Positions 43,030 to 54,445 of a stretch of DNA of 64,000 nt are shown here, piece after piece. The notes beneath the pieces are model-generated. The model saw nothing but the letters and a program-made list of their open reading frames with translations. It was not told the origin of the DNA and did not search any database. This DNA comes from Cyclaneusma minus. Lineage: Eukaryota > Ascomycota > Leotiomycetes > Marthamycetales > Marthamycetaceae. The translations under genes were made by a program, and so were the position numbers. Location of the stretch: assembly GCA_037179335.1 (NCBI GenBank), contig JAKZHN010000014.1, forward strand, positions 310,001-374,000, written 5' to 3'. The stretch's first letter is position 1; each line of letters begins with the position of its first letter.

Positions 43030-45225
43030 CTATTTAATAAAATTTATTTTAAAAAATCGGCCTATTATAGCTTTTATAATAAATTGTAGAAAAATATATT
43101 TGAAAAATTGCTATTTATTTTCTCGTTAAATATAATTTTAATTTTTTATTATAATTTTTATATAATTATATTCAGAAAAATTTAAGCAATTTAAAAGTAG
43201 AAAATGCACGTTTTTAAAATTTATTAAAATAGCTTTATTTATTTAATTTCTTTATTTTGCGGAAAAATTGCATTTAGCGCGTAATTGCGACGGTGGCCCG
43301 TGCGCGCGTAATAGGGATAACAATCCTTATACACCAGCAAACCCCTCCCGATACACCAATGCTTAACGCATTAGGCAACCGCACCACCCGGGCCAATCCT
43401 GCATTAAGCAAGCCATTTAAAGCTATTATCCAGCCGGATTGAAAGCCGCAGGCAGTGCTTTTTCCAATTTTATTGCCTAGCTATTTATTTTTAATATTGC
43501 AAAAATAGCAATAGCAATTTTTAAATCGCTATTGCTTATGATATATATAATATTAATATTTTTTCAATTTTTTTCAATTTTTTTAAATTATTAATATACT
43601 ATTTTTTATAAAAATATTATTGCTGCTTTTTTTAATTTATATATAAATTATTTAACTTTTAAATATATTGTTTAAAGCCGCTTTTTTCAAAATTTTATAT
43701 TAATAGCTTATTTAAATATAATAATTGATTTTTTACCAAAATATTTGCTTTTTACCATTTTTTTTTCCTCCGCCCTTCCTTTTACCCTCGCCCTCGCCTT
43801 TGCTCTCTCGCGTTTTTTTATTATATTTATTTAAAAAAAAAACTTCCTTTTCTCTCCTTTTTAAATATTTTTTCAATTTTTTATAAAAAATAATAAATTA
43901 TTTTAAAGCTTAAATTAAGCTTTAAAGCTTTAATATATATATAAATAAAAAAGCTTATAAAATTTTTAAAACTTAAATTGAAATTGCATTTAATTTTTTT
44001 TATATTATTTAAATAAAAATAAAAATTATAATAAAGCATTAAATAATAAAATTTTAATGTAAAAATAATAAAAATAATTATAAATACCTTATTTTATATA
44101 TATGGCCTATTTTTTTGGCATAATTTAAATTATATTTAAAACCCAATATAAATTGCATGCTTTTTTTTATTTGCTTGCTAATTTAAAAACTATTAATCCA
44201 ATAAAATAATATTATTATTTTATATATATTAAAATTTTTATAATAATTTTTGTTTTTTAAGCGTATAAAATCCGCTAGTATTTTAATAAAAACGATATTT
44301 TTTGAATAAAGGATATCTACCTTTATTAATAATTTAAATATAATGCTAATAATGCTTTAAATTTAATTAATTTAATCAATATTTAGCCCTTTAATTTAAT
44401 ATTAAAGCAATAATAATTTCCCGCTATTATTATTGCTTATATTTTTGCGTATATTAGCACCGGCTATATTTAAAGCAATAATAAAGCTACTTTTTAAAAG
44501 CATAATCATTATAGCTATTATATTTAGCAAATTATTTTAAAAATACCTATTGCTTTTATACCATTTATATTAATCCTTATTATTATTTTTAACCTTTATT
44601 TTTTTCGGATAATTAATAGCCAAAAACGCGAAAAGCTAAAATTAAGCCTTTAGCTCCTAGCTAATTAAGAAAATAATAGCTTATATAAAAGATTTTAATA
44701 ATTTGCAATATTAAAAAGTCCTGGAAATTATTATTTTTTACGCAGCTAAAAATCCTTTTTTCTTAGCAATCCTAGCAATTCCAATAGCAATTACTACTAT
44801 TATTATATTATATAATTCCTAGCTATTTTATTAACCCTTTTGCTTATCCTTTAAAGCGCCTTTATAATTATAGGCTTTTTTTAAAAATTGGCAAAATCTT
44901 GCGCTAAAAGCTTATATTTATTCAAATAATAATATATTTCCATTATTATTATTATAGTTTTTATAGCAATCCTAAAAGCAAATACTAATTTATTAGCAGC
45001 CTTAATTAATTCCTTAAAATTAATAAAAGGTTTTTGGCATTTAATAATAACCGACGCCAATATAAAAAATATAGAAAAATAAATTTAATAATATATTGGC
45101 TTATTTAAATAGTTAAATATATTAATTTTATATTTTTATTATAGTATTTATGTAAATATAATCTATTTCTATAATAGAATTAATTATTTTAAAATTATTT
45201 TAAATAATTTAGAGCCTCCTCAAGT
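43030..45225. repeat. AT-rich block with RIP-like mutation
   Basis: About 2.2 kb of extremely AT-rich DNA with abrupt edges at about 43030 and 45215, broken only by a GC-normal island at about 43260-43450. It has no ORF. CpA dinucleotides survive almost only after G or C: in 44521-44820 I count nine CpA and all are GCA or CCA. TpG shows the mirror pattern. This directional loss of C on both strands is what RIP does to duplicated DNA. It implies that the block was once a repeated sequence, probably the transposon whose ends are still visible. Confidence 0.75.
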
Positions 45226-45316
45226 CGGAAATCTTTTCCATGCAAATTTGGGTGGCGGGTGCCTAATGCGTCAGGCACTGGTGTATGGGGAGGGGTTTGC
45301 TGGTGTATGGGGATTG
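43321..45316. mobile_element. RIP-degraded DNA transposon with ~65-base inverted ends
   Basis: The left end (43321-43388) and the reverse complement of the right end (45249-45316) align over about 68 bases with seven mismatches and one gap; both begin CAATCC and contain ATACACCAGCAAACCCCTCC and CGCATTAGGCA. Most differences are C-to-T or G-to-A in the left copy, as expected from RIP. Within each end CCATACACCAG occurs twice, as transposase-binding sites often do. I see no clear target-site duplication. The 2.0-kb interior is AT-rich with no surviving reading frame, so superfamily is unknown. Confidence 0.65.
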
Positions 45317-45531
45317 TCTTCCGCGCAGCAGCGATTGATCGGGAACACTAAGCGACTACGACGTCTCTTGAACCCAGCCCAGCTCTCTCCCCACCCGCCG
45401 GACGCAATCCTCATTGACCAACGACGGCGCCGCCATCTCCTGCCGCGCTCGACATCTCCGCATTCCTGCAAGCTCGCAGAGCAGTCTAAGTACCTGTCAG
45501 ACATCGTGCATCGAGGCTCCCCCGAGCACCC

Positions 45532-48500
45532 ATGGCCTCCGCCTCTGCGGCTGGTGCTCAGAACAGCAACTTGTCGTCCCTCAATCCAAACGCTCCTTAC
45601 CCGCAGAAGTCTGCTGCAAAGCCGTCCTACTCTGCAAAACTGGCCTCCGCCGACACGAAGCCCAGGATGCCCGACTCCACTGCTTCCAGGTGAGACAGCT
45701 CCCACTACTGCCACTTATCCACCGCCGGCCGAGCTGCCAGCACCAGTGCGACTCGTCTGATCCGGCCCCTCTCTCCACCTTGCCACACGTTCGATCCCAT
45801 GCTCTGGTGCATTCACATACTGACACTCTGCAACGCACAGGCAAGCTCCCCGCGGTGCCTGGCAATCGGGAGTCAACCCCATCACCAATTCTATGGTGCA
45901 GCAGAACGGTGCTGCGAGCCCCTCAAGCCACAGCTCAAGCCCTAGCGCCTCCCTCCTCAAAGAGGTAAGCACTCTTTCCCGCTTCTCTGCGCGCATAATG
46001 GAAGCTGTAAGCTCCTCCAAGCTCTTCCCTCTAATTCCCCTTCGGCTCGGCCTCGTCTTAGTATCCGATCTGCATTGGCAAAGATCCTCTAGCTAATCAA
46101 CCTCATCGCCAGGGCTTCAAAGTGAAGATCACCTTGGATTCGGGAGCCGAGTTTGAAGGCACCTACTCTGCCGGTACGGACTCGGCATACACCTTGAAGA
46201 ACGTCACACAGAAGAAACTCCCAGCCGGGGCAGAATTATCCGCAGATATAACCAACGGCCTCAGTCGCTCAGGTCGCGATCAGCCAATGGCTACGAAGGT
46301 CTTCCAGAAGAAGGACGTGGTCGATCTTTGCGTCATGGCCACAGCCCTGCCACCAAAGGCTTCAGTCCGCTCGCAGAATGGTACGCTCTCGAGGCACTTG
46401 CGCTGAGAACCATGCTAACATACCTAGGTACCGCGAGTGCTTTCCGTACCGACTCTGCAATCTCATCCACTCGTTTCCAGAACGAGAGACCACTTCAGCC
46501 TTGGGTGCCTGATGCGCCCGAAGAGGCCGATACTTCTCTCGAGTCTAGTCGTAATAAGTCATCGAGTTCTGGCCATTGGGACCAGTTCGCCGAGAACGAG
46601 CGACTGTTTGGCCTGAAGAGCGACTATGACGAGACAATCTATACTACAGCAATTGACGAGTCTCACCCCGATTACCCCCGGAGGCGAGCATTAGCGGAGA
46701 AGATGGCTAGAGAGATTGAAGGAAGCACGGCTATGAATTCACACGTCGCAGAAGAGCGCGTTGTTAACAATCTCGGGCCTGACAATGGTGGTCTTGACGA
46801 GGAAGACAGGTAAGACCTCACGCCCAGCTCCAGCCAACTGAACTGACAATGCTGTAGGTATAGCGGCGTCCGGAGACAGCAAGATTTCCCACCTCTTGGG
46901 GGTTCTTCCGGTCCTTCAGCTCCTCGCGAAAACAGATATATGCCGCCGGCTAAACGACCTCCCACTGGACACAGCACTGTCAGTGGTGCTCCTGTCGACC
47001 CAGCCATCATCTCCTCCCAGCTAGCTCGCCCAGCCAAGGAGACGGCTGAGAAGGGAAAGTCTGTGCAGACCAAAGCTGGAAACATCGAGACTGCCAAGTC
47101 CGAAACCCCCTCAGAGGGCGCCAAGGCTCCAGCAGTTGAAACGAAAGCGGCCCCTGTGCAGGCACCCAAACCGGTACCGGCCCAAGCAAACTCGTCGACC
47201 AGCCAAAAAGCCACGCCATCTGTCCGAACTGAAGCTGCCTCCAAGGGTGCACCCAATGCTACTGCCACGGTCGAGCGCGATGTTGCGAGCGCGTTCAAGG
47301 GATTCGCGGCACAGCAGCGACAGAACGTCCATACCATTCGTACCAATCGATTGAAGGCCGACAAGGAAGTCAAACTCAATGATTTGAAGAAGTTTGCAAG
47401 CAGTTTCAAACTTAACACTCCGGTTCCAGTGGATCTTGTATCTATTATTGCCAAAGATCCTGCCAAGCAAAGGGAAATACAGGAAAAGTCGATGCGTAAT
47501 GCTGAACAGGCGAAGGCGAATGCCAGCCAGGAAGCAGCCAAGCAGACTGCCCCAGCCGTGGAGGCAAAGCCCCAGCAACGCTCAGCCCCATCCATACATG
47601 CGGCCCCAAGCGCGTCAGGCCGTCAGAACATATCGCGGAACGCGCATCCCAATTCAGTACCCAATGCCCCACGAGGAGCATCTGCAGCGGCACCACCTGC
47701 TCCGGTTCAGCCTGGACGTCCTCCTCACCAACTTGGACAGAGACTCCGCGGCGTTGACCAGCACAGAGCTAGTAATGCTCAGGGCTTCATGCCGGGCCAC
47801 GACCCTCGCCAACCTCCAACCGGGCCTTCCGGTATCACTGACCCTGCCAGCTTCTCCCGCCGGTCAAGTGGTGTTGCGAGTGCCGCAAGCGCAAGACTCA
47901 ACCCTAACAGCAACGAATTCCGTCCAAGTCCATTCGCCGCTGCTTTCAATCCCAACGGTACCCACCCCAGTACGGGCTCGAGCCCACGAGGCAGTGTTCC
48001 AAATGTTCCGCCCTTTGTAGCCTATGCAGTTCATCCGCATTCACTGGTCCATCGAAAGCAGCGAGACCCCGAGGCTACACTAATCATGGTAGACCTGGAC
48101 GTGCATGTGAACAGCATTAAGGGAGAAGGCAAGAAGCACTGGGATGACAACGGAGGCATTCGACCTGCCTTTGATACCCCGCCGACATGGCGGTCATTGA
48201 ACGAGCAAGGTGAACCCGAGTCATCCTCGATGCATCGGAACTACGATGAAATGTTCGGGCTGTCGCCTTATCAGAATCAGACAGTCTCATCCACTCAGGT
48301 TCATCATGCCAGCCCTCAGGTACCGCATCAGCACCAGCTACCTTTTCATCTCCAGCAAGGGGTACACATTGGCCAACGCCAATCTCCTAGGCAGCCACCA
48401 ATCCACCTCAATGGCACCCAACCTGGACACCACGGTCCAAGCCCGTCATTCAACGGTCACGATGATCATAGGATGGTGCCCTCACACTCAGCCCAATCCT

Positions 48501-49226
48501 ACGCGTCGCCACGTCTGCCGCCTATCAACATGGCCTACCCATCCCCCATGAATCAGCCTGCTCAGCTTGCCTATAATCAAATGCAATACCCGATGGCTCC
48601 TGGAGGCCAACAGATGGCCCAATTCCGGTCTTACTCTGGAGCTCCTCACTTCGTACCCCCACAAGGCCCGCATATGGCGGCACCGGTGATGATTCAAGGA
48701 CCGCCATTCATGGGTGCACCTCAGGGAATGATGGGTCCTGCACCGCAAATGCAAATTTACCCCGGCGGCCAGGCCCAGTTTCTACCCCCCGGCGCTGGAC
48801 CTCCTCCGACCATGCCCGGTGCTACCAACGGCTATCCAAGCCCCGGTAGGGCTGCGCCGATGATGGTCTCACAGGGCTCGCAACAGGGTCAGCCTATGTA
48901 CGCCATGAGCCCTGCAATGCAATATGGGCAGCCTATTTATGCCCAGCAACAACCAGGTCAAAGTAAGCATCCACATTCTTTCTACCATCTAACGCGACCC
49001 CTTTACTGACTCAATTTCAGTGCGCCCGTACCCACAACCCGGTCAGCAGCATTTTGGCACTAGCCCTCAGCAGATGCATCAGTATTCCCAGCCGAACCGG
49101 GGTCCGAACAATTACAACAGCAAGAATTATCAGTCCCAGCATGGCCCGCATCAGCCAGGGCCGCACAACTCGATTCCATCAGGTCCTCAATCTGGACGAC
49201 ATGAAGGCCCCGAGGACGCGAAATGA
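45532..49226 (+). CDS. pbp1: Ataxin-2 / Pbp1 homologue
   Basis: Six exons: 45532-45689, 45841-45964, 46113-46380, 46428-46809, 46858-48962, 49021-49226; 1080 residues. An Lsm-like (ataxin-2 SM) domain spans about 95-175 (GFKVKITLDSGAEFEGTYSA through KKDVVDLCVMA). The LsmAD domain follows at about 235-290 (LFGLKSDYDETIYTTAIDESHPDYPRRRALAEKMAREIE), diagnostic for the family. A PAM2-type motif LNPNSNEFRPSPF (about 658-670) should bind the MLLE domain of poly(A)-binding protein. The rest is disordered and rich in Pro/Gln/Met/His, suited to condensate formation. In yeast, Pbp1 acts in poly(A) control, stress granules and TORC1 regulation. All junctions keep the frame. Confidence 0.94.
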
Positions 49227-50215
49227 TGAAGTATTCGAGCTATCAGGGATCCGGCGTAATACACTGTCTCTGGGAAAAGCGACACGGTCAACGGGACGTT
49301 AGCATTCTTGCAATCATACTGCATTGAGAGCATTTGTCGTTTGATCATCACACCACATTGCTAGGAGCTAGGAGTGCCAGGTCAACTGGGAGCGAAAGGC
49401 GTTCCGGTTCGGGAAAACTTGCTTATATCGCACTACTTACGCTTGAGTCCTGGGTGCCGTGTAGGCTACCAGTTCCATGTCATCTACCGCTCCCGAGATG
49501 CTACCTTGGGACCCTGAGTATTGTTGCAGCAAATGCAATGGTGCTTAAATCAAGTTATACGGGCGTACATTGCTTTGCTGACGCAAGTTTTGGTCAGGAG
49601 GGAGGGGAGGGGGACCTGGTCTTGACCAGTGTCCACCAAGACTAGGCGGCACGGTATACCGGCGGTGGGGGAAGGAGCAGAGATTTTGAGAAGCATCTGT
49701 AGCTACACTGCTGTTGCCAACCTGGACAGCATCCAATCGATGCCTTCTCAAACTTGGCCTTTCATGCGAATGATGCACGTAACAGTGGCGTGCTATGCTA
49801 TATTCGTGATGTCTCTCGTGAAGTATTCTGTTCGAGTCTACGGCACACTTCCCGGTCCGTCGGTACGGTGGGACGGAACGATGTCTGCCAACCCTTGACC
49901 CCTTTGCACTGACAACTTGAAGAATCGGATTGATCTCTGTGACTAGTCAAGTCCGGTAGTAATAGTTTGTATTGTCTTTAATCTCTCGAAATAGTCAAAA
50001 GAGTAGGACTAGTCTGAACCCCTATCAAGTTAAGTGAAATACAAGTAACCAAGTCCAAATTGCAAGAATCGTTGCAGCGTTCTTGGCCAAGCAGTAACCG
50101 TTGCACCACGATTTTTCAAATCTGGAAAATCGTGGTGCAACGGTTAATGACACAAGGATTGTGACCACGAAAGCGGTTAGAATCTCTGGTTCTGTAGTTT
50201 CCTCTAAAAGCCGCT
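49227..50215. other. Convergent 3' flanks with a perfect hairpin
   Basis: About 990 bases without a gene; ORFs 49334-49645 and 49629-49898 lack protein features. The notable item is the inverted repeat at 50095-50146. Confidence 0.45.
50095..50146. repeat. Perfect 21-base inverted repeat with 10-base loop
   Basis: The arms 50095-50115 and 50126-50146 are exact reverse complements (core AACCGTTGCACCACGATTTT); the loop is TCAAATCTGG. The outer bases are TA on both sides. It could be a minimal TA-flanked hairpin element, a transcript hairpin, or a solo pair of TIRs left by internal deletion. Confidence 0.7.
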
Positions 50216-50896
50216 TCACTCCCTCTCCTCCTCACTACTATCAGACAAATCCAGTCCGGCTGCCACCTCTGAGGGCAAATGTCTTGGAAACCATCCAAAA
50301 TCCGCAAAGCTCACCGACAGCTCTCCCAGGCTTCCTGTGCTGACCGTGACGCCTTCCTGTCGTAGTGCCGTTGCTTGGCTCTGGGCGCCTGAGGGATGGC
50401 TTCTTAAACATTCAAGACTTGTATTAGCACCTAATGAAGACGGGGATTCCTGACTTCCTTTTTCCCTTGTGGAAGGTAAGAGGGAAAGGCGAGTGGGGAA
50501 TTTTGGAGATGGATATGGTTATCGAGCTTTAGGGAGAAGACTCACCGGGGAGAAATCACGCCTTTGGAGTTGATAACTCGTTGCCAGGGAACGGTGGTGG
50601 TATTGAAGTGCTCGGCTGGGTCGGAGGAGAGGTGTTTGAGGCAGAGGCCGACTTGGCGAGGGCGCTGTGCTATTCTAAGAGTTAGTGGTTCGATTTGGAA
50701 AGAATTGCCGTGAATTTTTTTGATATAATTCGATGTATTTGGCGATGTGAAGTTGAGACAAGACTTTTGAGGGGGACGCACGGGTGCCTACAAGTCTAGC
50801 TATGTGGGCATAGCTACTTACACGGCCGTGGGGGATCTCTTGGACGGCGGAGTAGACGGCAGCGAAAAATGCGGAAGCTTCGTCTGAGCGAGTCAT
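50216..50896 (-). CDS. Alkyltransferase-like (ATL) DNA-repair protein
   Basis: Three exons (minus): 50896-50782, 50669-50546, 50402-50216; 141 residues. It belongs to the O6-alkylguanine-DNA alkyltransferase family: FFAAVYSAVQEIPHGRVSSYAHIARLVGTPQRPRQVGLCLKHLS is the helix-turn-helix with the arginine finger. The active-site position reads PWQRVINSKG, with Trp in place of the Cys of PCHRV, which defines ATLs. ATLs bind O6-alkylguanine without repairing it and hand the lesion to nucleotide excision repair. GTAAGT near the start of SSYAHI looks like a donor but is coding, because the conserved motif runs across it. Acceptors were chosen to restore GTPQRPRQVG and SPRSHPSG. Confidence 0.88.
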
Positions 50897-51419
50897 TTTT
50901 TCCTGAGAAGGTTGACAGGGCAGAATGCGGGGGAGGAGAAGTGGAGTGGATACATGTATTGATGTTGGGGAGATACTAGAATGTGGGGCTGCTAGCAAGG
51001 CTGAATCGAGATCGATGATGCCAGATGCAGAGATTTGTATGTTGTTGCCTTGCGCATTTGTTTAGATTTTCAATTTATGGAAAGATCCCGGTCGTTAACT
51101 CCTGAAATCAGTCAACATAAAAACGGCAGAAACGACACAAACGATGCAAATGGCTACCTCGCTAGAGACCAATCAAATTATGAACAGTCGTTGCCCAGTC
51201 TTATTGACAATCCGAATCATAATATATACATTAAACAGCTTATTATCAATTACCAGAAAAAAGCCCAGCTCTCCGAGTTTGCCAATGGTTTCGTATCCTG
51301 ATGCATCTGAGCTCTAAGGGGCTGGAAGCTCGACTGTAGCACCGCTGAAATGCCAAAGTAGAAGCCATGCGAGAAGAAATTAAGATTAAAATCGGCGCCC
51401 AAATCTGAGCCTCACACCC
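50897..51419. other. Intergenic stretch
   Basis: Promoter of the ATL gene and 3' flank of the transporter gene; an AT-leaning part with ORF 51035-51301 that shows no protein features. Confidence 0.4.
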
Positions 51420-54000
51420 CTAGACATTATTGTCCCCATTCGTCCCGTTTGCCGCCTTGCTTGAAATCTTCTCGTGCTCGTGCGACTCTCCATTCGTTTG
51501 TTCTGGCTCTGGGGAGCCCATAGTATTTGGCATAGGCGCAAAGGAGCTACGCGCACGGATTCTGTGTCCGTACACGTAGAAGCAGATAGGAATGGGCACG
51601 AGAACAGCGGCTACACAGCCGAGTAATGTTCCAGTCCAATTTACGCCCAGGGCGGCAAACATGTATTGCGAAAATAGGGGGAAGCCGGCACCACACAAAC
51701 TTCTCAAAAAGGTGTTGGCCGCGATTGCGGAGGCAGCGCTATCTCTGTTAGTTTTGGAATTGGAAATGGGTTGGAAAGACTTACAACATGAGATAGGAGT
51801 CCACTAGATAGTTGAGTGACTGAAGGAAAATAGACAATAATCCAAAGCCTGTAAGAAGTCCCGAGAGCGTGGGTACAATCCAGGGGATATCGGCTTTGTA
51901 ACCCGACCATCCGAACCAGAATAGCCCAAGACCTGTTAAGAGGAAGAGGTCAGCGGCATGATTTACCAGCGGCAGAGGAGAAGGGGACAGTAGTATTGCG
52001 AGGACGCAGGAGGAGGACGGGGGTTGTGATTATGGTTGTGGTTAGGAATAGGGATAGGGAGTTCACGAGATCAAGCATTCGAGGACCGAGGAATACTTAC
52101 TGAAAGCGACACCACCAACAATGACAGGTGGCAAGCGCCATTCGGGAATAGGAACGCCTCCGTTGGCATCGAGCATGCGATTGTACGATGGTTGGGTGAG
52201 GACAATGTACACGCCGGCAAAGAGCATGCCAATAACCATACCAAAATATGGCAGACCACCAACTCCCAGAGACATGCCGTGAATCTGCTGGAAGACGATT
52301 GGGTAGGCTGTCAAGAAGAGATAAAGGAGGCCGTAAATGAAGGCCATGTAGATGGAGAGTAAAAGGACGATCGGTTCGCCAATCAGGAGGCGAAGAGGAC
52401 GACTGAAGTTCTGCGGACATGGTGAGCGACAGCCCCTGGAGAGTCGACAATAGTAATTAAATGAGAAGAATTTGTATGGCTCGAGTTTGATATAAGCCGG
52501 ACGGTCTCTCTTACCTTTGTAATCAGTTCATTCCAGTCCAACTCAATTTCCTCTTGTTTGGCGTGTATACCCCAGTTCTTGGTACGTCTCCGAAGCTCGG
52601 CTGCCTTGCCAACCAGAATAGCTGGAGGGTAAGTCTCCTCGAGGAAGAACAGATTGAGTCCAAATGCGAGAAAACCAATGATCGCCGTGAGATATTCGGT
52701 CCAGCGCCAGCCGAGATACGATTCCGTGATAAATCCGCCAATAAAGGGGGCCAACAAGGGTCTATGCGTAAGTTAGCCCTCGGTCGGCGTCTAATATCAT
52801 CCTATCATAACATACCCGGTAAAAACAGTCATACTGAAGACAGTGATGGCTAGACCTCGAGTATGGTTATCCCAGATGTCGGAAAAGACTGCAGCCACAA
52901 CGGCCAAAGGACAAGCACCAAAGAGGCCACCAAAGAATCGACAGATCATAACGGTCTGCAAATCCTCTGTAAACAGAGTTAGTGGTCATTTTCACAGCTC
53001 CTACTCATATGTCGTAGAAATTCTCTCTAAGACAAACGTCAAAGGCCTTTTGTAGGAACAAGAGAAAGTTGACCTGGCGATAACGGTAGATCTAGGGGTC
53101 TTTATAAACTTACTCGCAACTGCAACGGCGATCTGAAATATCGAGAAACCAAACATAGATATAACTAGCGGCAACCGCCTTCCCTTCAATTCGGACAATG
53201 GTGCCCTATACCCAGAGTTAGCCGCAGCTTTACAACATCTTGAGATGCCTCAAGAATCGCGAGAGTTTTGCGCTCAACGGCCTATGTCACCAGAGCCATA
53301 CTCGACTACTAGGTTTACTGACGAAGACTACTTGACGTACCATAAGATTGGGCCAGTTGCAAAGCCCATAACATAGAGTGATAATCCCAGCAATCCCACT
53401 TCCGCAGACACGCCAAAATATGCGGCCACTGCTTCGGTGGCGGAGGAGAAGATACTGGAGCCAAAAGCCGCGACGAGAGTAGTAAAGCCCAGCATAACAC
53501 AGGTTGCGATTCTGCGACATGAATCAGCAAAGAACAAGACTTGGTCATCCAGTTTTAAAAACACACTTCTTCTTGAAAGGCCAGTTCTGTCCGTGTAATG
53601 GGTCGTCCGGGCCATCAAACTCCACGACATATTCTTCTTGCGCCGGCAACGGGGGCGGGTAGGGTTTACCACCCCCAAACTCAGGAAGTGGCTTCAAGTG
53701 CTTGCTCTCCCTACTCTTCACGCTTCTCCCCACGGTACCGCTGTGCTGACTGCGGGCAGTGTTGATTCGTTCCATGACCGTAGGATTGCGTTCGAGGTCG
53801 GCGGCTGTTGGTATCCTGCTAATGCCAATCTCTCGACGTATGACGTGCGAAGAGGCGGCAGAAGAAGACGACGAAGAGGAGGCGGTCGCGGTTCGTTCGA
53901 TCTCATGGCTAGGTCTGACATGAGAGGCGGAAGTTCCACGTCGAAAGCGTTCGGGAGAGGCTTCTTCCTCGGCTCTCTCCAGTTCTCTGTCCACGTCCAT
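51420..54000 (-). CDS. MFS transporter, DHA1 drug:H+ antiporter type
   Basis: Eight exons (minus): 54000-53567, 53511-53341, 53205-53114, 52966-52816, 52761-52515, 52410-52101, 51932-51785, 51744-51420; 625 residues. A long cytosolic N-terminus (about 140 residues, Ser/Arg/Glu-rich) ends in DDPLHGQNWPFKKK, the usual lead-in to TM1 in fungal DHA1 proteins. It is followed by 12 predicted membrane spans, with GFATGPILWAPLSELKGRRLPLVISMFGFSIFQIAVAVA (motifs A/D1 region), RFFGGLFGACPLAVV (TM4), FTGPLLAPFIGGFITESYLGWRWTEYL (motif C, TM5) and a long central loop. It resembles polyamine/multidrug exporters of the Tpo1/Flu1 type in the plasma membrane. Substrate cannot be read from sequence. Confidence 0.92.
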
Positions 54001-54445
54001 GGCGGCGTTTGTCACGTCTCGTGCTCTCTACTATTAGAGGGTATCTGGTTATGCGATGCTAGAGAAAACGGCAGGCGACGCGCGAAGAGAGGGGTGATGA
54101 AGAAAAGCGAGTGGGGGGTGGATTGTTGGGCAGCAAAGAACATGAAGAGGGTTGCTAGATTCTTCTGCACTGACGGCGCCCTGATCTCATAAACATGCAC
54201 TTTTCGCATGCCAAGGCCGAGATACGCGGAATTGTGGGTCTGCAATTGGCCAGCCCGATGCAGAACACGCTCGGTAATGGCATTTCTGATGACAGCTGGA
54301 GCCTGATAAGTCGTGAACACCGAATATATACATGTATCCTCTGAGAGGGCACAGCAATAGTAGCAGAACCCAGCATCTGATAATACTACATCTACCTAGT
54401 AACCTATGTTCGAGAGTTGAAGTGTCCAAAAAAGAGAAAGAAGTT
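54001..54445. other. Intergenic stretch between two minus-strand genes
   Basis: About 445 bases: promoter of the transporter and 3' end of the acyl-CoA oxidase gene. Nothing else recognisable. Confidence 0.4.

Noticed and set aside
42770..43129. 119-residue plus-strand ORF
   Set aside because: It runs from ordinary DNA into the AT-rich block, ending in Lys/Ile/Asn-rich sequence; no protein features.
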